Part shown: positions 5,464 through 6,527 of the stretch, in pieces
How the letters are laid out: each line of letters begins with the position of its first letter
How positions within the stretch are numbered: position 1 is the first letter of the stretch
Origin: an uncultured Eubacteriales bacterium
GTDB taxonomy: Bacteria; Bacillota; Clostridia; Oscillospirales; Acutalibacteraceae
Length of the DNA: 6,527 bases
Direction: 5' to 3'
Assembly: GCA_934476545.1 (NCBI GenBank)
Contig: CAKSOB010000074.1
Location: forward strand, 1 to 6,527
Position numbers and translations under genes: made by a program
Notes under the pieces: model-generated
The model's database searches: none
Seen by the model: the letters and a program-made list of their open reading frames with translations, nothing else
Told to the model about the DNA's origin: nothing

Positions 5464-6084
5464 ATGATGGAACAAAAAATTGTCATCACGATCGCTCGGC
5501 AGTACGGCAGTGGCGGTCGAAAAATCGGCAAAATCGTGGCAGATCAGTTGGGGATTCCGTTTCTGGATAAAAAAATTATCTCAGAAGCCGTTGCCGAAAG
5601 CGGCATTCACGCCAACCTGATTGTCAACAATGACGAAAAAGCCGGAAATCCCTTGGGGCAAGCATTTGCTGCCGGTGGAATGCACTCCTATTTTAACAGT
5701 GAGCCATCCATCAACGACAAGGTCTTTTTGGCAGAATCCGAGGCAATTAAAAAATTTGCCAAAGCCGGTTCTTGCGTCATTATTGGCAGATGCGCCAATT
5801 ATGTGCTGCGAGACGAAGTGCGGCATCTCAGCGTTTTTGTAAATGCCGATTTGGAGGATCGCATTGAGCGTGCAATCCATGAATATGGCGAACCGGAAAA
5901 ACGAATCAAAGAGCGACTTGCAAAGCGAGATAAACAGCGCGCTCATTACCATAGTTATTACACTGATGAGCGGTGGATGGATCTGGAACACTATGACATT
6001 ACAGTAAACAGTTCTTCTCTGGGATTGGAAAATGCTGCAAAACTGATTATTGAAGCTGCTAAGGATCGCTGCAATCAGCTGTAA
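5464..6084 (+). CDS. Cytidylate kinase-like family protein (PF13189)
   Basis: This is a predicted cytosolic P-loop protein of 206 residues, a full-length member of the cytidylate kinase-like family common in Bacillota. The family's substrate is not established to my knowledge. The N-terminal loop is IARQYGSGGRKIG (10-22), the family version of the nucleotide-binding loop, without the classic GK[ST] ending. VIIGRCANYVL is at 105-115, the arginine-rich lid-like segment with RDKQRAHYHSYYTDERW is at 155-171, and YDITVNSS is at 177-184. It differs from housekeeping Cmk, whose loop is of the GPSGAGKGT type. Two adjacent ATG codons (5464, 5467) are possible; the only upstream Shine-Dalgarno-like sequence, GGTGA at 5455-5459, is weak and better spaced for 5467. 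A terminator follows, so it is probably monocistronic. Confidence 0.9.
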   Translation: MMEQKIVITIARQYGSGGRKIGKIVADQLGIPFLDKKIISEAVAESGIHANLIVNNDEKAGNPLGQAFAAGGMHSYFNSEPSINDKVFLAESEAIKKFAKAGSCVIIGRCANYVLRDEVRHLSVFVNADLEDRIERAIHEYGEPEKRIKERLAKRDKQRAHYHSYYTDERWMDLEHYDITVNSSSLGLENAAKLIIEAAKDRCNQL

Positions 6085-6127
6085 GCAAAGAGAAGTATTT
6101 GGAACACCTATTTCTAATGATTTTTAT

Positions 6128-6157
6128 GAAAGGTAGCCAAATCCGGCTTCTTTTTTT
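6128..6157 (+). terminator. Rho-independent terminator after the cytidylate kinase-like gene
   Basis: AGCC (6135-6138) pairs with GGCT (6145-6148) around AAATCC. After one T-T mismatch, 6128-6133 continues pairing with 6150-6155 using G-C, G-U and A-U pairs. The stem runs directly into seven T (6151-6157). It is a modest hairpin but correctly placed 43 bases past the stop codon. Confidence 0.65.
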
Positions 6158-6186
6158 AGCATATGTATGTTAAATAAAAAACGAAA

Positions 6187-6207
6187 TTTACAATTTACTA
6201 ACAATTT
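6187..6207 (+). promoter_or_regulatory. Direct repeats over the apbE -35 region
   Basis: ACAATTT occurs at 6190-6196 and again at 6201-6207, period 11 bp. The same stretch can be read as TTTACA (6187-6192) and CTAACA (6198-6203), also 11 bp apart, which resembles the TTAACA half-sites of the Bacillus PhoP box. It overlaps the -35 element, so a regulator bound here would act directly on the promoter. The DNA is AT-rich, so chance is possible. Confidence 0.25.
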
Positions 6208-6222
6208 GACGTATGGTATAAT
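6194..6222 (+). promoter_or_regulatory. Promoter of the apbE-type gene (extended -10)
   Basis: TTTACT (6194-6199) is 17 bases upstream of a perfect TATAAT (6217-6222), which is preceded by the extended TGG. Transcription should begin near 6229, giving a leader of about 35 bases. The TTGACG at 6206-6211 is only five bases from the -10 and cannot be its -35. Confidence 0.75.
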
Positions 6223-6251
6223 TGAAATAGGTTGTTTTATGTTGTGGTTCC

Positions 6252-6258
6252 AAGGAGG
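6252..6258 (+). promoter_or_regulatory. Ribosome binding site that sets the TTG start of apbE
   Basis: AAGGAGG lies six bases before the TTG at 6265. No ATG is available in the frame until residue 51, inside the conserved FAMGTY motif, so TTG is the start. Confidence 0.85.
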
Positions 6259-6264
6259 AATTCA

Positions 6265-6527
6265 TTGAAATCTACAAAAGTTACATCCTACAAACTCCCG
6301 TTGATTATATTGTCTTGTCTACTGGCAATTACAATTGGAGTTTTAATTGCCATTTGGATTCCATACAGTACCGGACAACGTTCCGAAGAAAAGTATGAAT
6401 CCACCGGCTTTGCCATGGGGACTTATATGCAGCAAACGCTTTTCGGCGGCACAGAGAGTGACCGCACCGATACGGCTGTTAATGCAACCAAAGCGGTGTC
6501 TGATTTGCAGAGTCATATCTCTTGGAG
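6265..6527 (+). CDS. apbE: FAD:protein FMN transferase (ApbE family), N-terminal part only
   Basis: The first 87 codons are present and the gene runs off the right edge; complete family members have roughly 300-350 residues. ApbE enzymes cleave FAD and attach FMN covalently to a Thr of target proteins such as the NqrB/NqrC and RnfG/RnfD subunits or FMN-binding-domain proteins, on the outer face of the membrane. Residues 11-32 form one hydrophobic segment after a basic start, so this is a signal anchor. Cys18 lies inside that segment and is not a good lipobox. The family start motif FAMGTYMQQTLFG is at 49-61, followed by a helix and LQSHISW (81-87), the usual lead-in to the first FAD-binding segment. 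The catalytic and metal-binding residues lie outside the window. It has its own promoter and a strong ribosome binding site with a TTG start. Confidence 0.85.
   Translation, partial: MKSTKVTSYKLPLIILSCLLAITIGVLIAIWIPYSTGQRSEEKYESTGFAMGTYMQQTLFGGTESDRTDTAVNATKAVSDLQSHISW

Noticed and set aside
5300..5467. 55-codon plus-strand ORF whose TGA overlaps the ATG of the cytidylate kinase-like gene, with a hydrophobic middle
   Set aside because: The ATGA-type overlap is suggestive of coupling, but there is no Shine-Dalgarno sequence, the ORF covers the probable promoter and the leader hairpin, and AT-rich DNA readily gives Leu/Phe/Ile-rich frames of this size.
5581..5991. 136-codon minus-strand ORF and 73-codon plus-strand ORF within the cytidylate kinase-like gene
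   Set aside because: Both overlap a full-length conserved family member and show no family features or start signals.
6206..6211. TTGACG as a -35 element for apbE
   Set aside because: It is only five bases from the TATAAT; TTTACT at 6194-6199 has the correct 17-base spacing.
6310..6320. Lipoprotein signal (lipobox) ending at Cys18 of the ApbE protein
   Set aside because: The Cys lies in the middle of one continuous hydrophobic segment with only about seven hydrophobic residues before it, so a membrane anchor fits better than lipidation.
1..6527. CRISPR array, tRNA or rRNA genes, or an intact insertion sequence
   Set aside because: I saw no regularly spaced repeats, no tRNA-like cloverleaf with CCA end, no rRNA core sequence and no transposase gene.

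Overview
The window looks like chromosomal DNA from a low-to-moderate GC member of the Bacillota, most likely a gut-type clostridium. That is inferred from the style of the proteins (short Mrp ATPase with an N-terminal Cys cluster, PF13189 cytidylate kinase-like protein, VanS/PhoR-type kinase), from strong AAGGAG ribosome binding sites, from TTG starts and from extended -10 promoters. I could not run a search, so a genus is not claimed.

Layout. Positions 1-240 are extremely AT-rich (about 17% GC by hand count) and show no gene. Positions 283-343 form a very long, perfect inverted repeat. Positions 344-875 hold no intact gene, but the minus strand carries what looks like a decayed fragment of an ABC-transporter ATPase (about 621-725) and a 25-codon ORF with a good ribosome binding site. 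From 876 to 5049 everything is on the minus strand, in transcription order: response regulator (5049-4369), sensor histidine kinase (4382-2892, overlapping by 14 bases), then an independent promoter, a divergent glycerol-3-phosphate dehydrogenase (2749-1796), an Mrp/ApbC-type Fe-S carrier ATPase (1753-926) and a rho-independent terminator. A 414-bp divergent intergenic region follows. On the plus strand come a cytidylate kinase-like gene (5464-6084) with a terminator-like hairpin in its leader, a terminator, a strong promoter, and the start of an ApbE-type FAD:protein FMN transferase that runs off the right edge.

How the genes relate. The regulator and kinase form one classic OmpR-type two-component system whose signal is unknown; an 11-bp-period direct repeat at its own promoter is a candidate autoregulatory site. 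The dehydrogenase and Mrp genes are 42 bp apart and probably share one transcript, although their functions (phospholipid precursor supply and Fe-S cluster delivery) are not obviously linked. The FMN transferase is a membrane-anchored flavoprotein maturation enzyme. I see no novel multi-gene system here. The points most worth a second look are the Arg-to-His change in the dehydrogenase active-site motif, the leader hairpin of the cytidylate kinase-like gene, the ABC-ATPase relic and the perfect hairpin near the left end.
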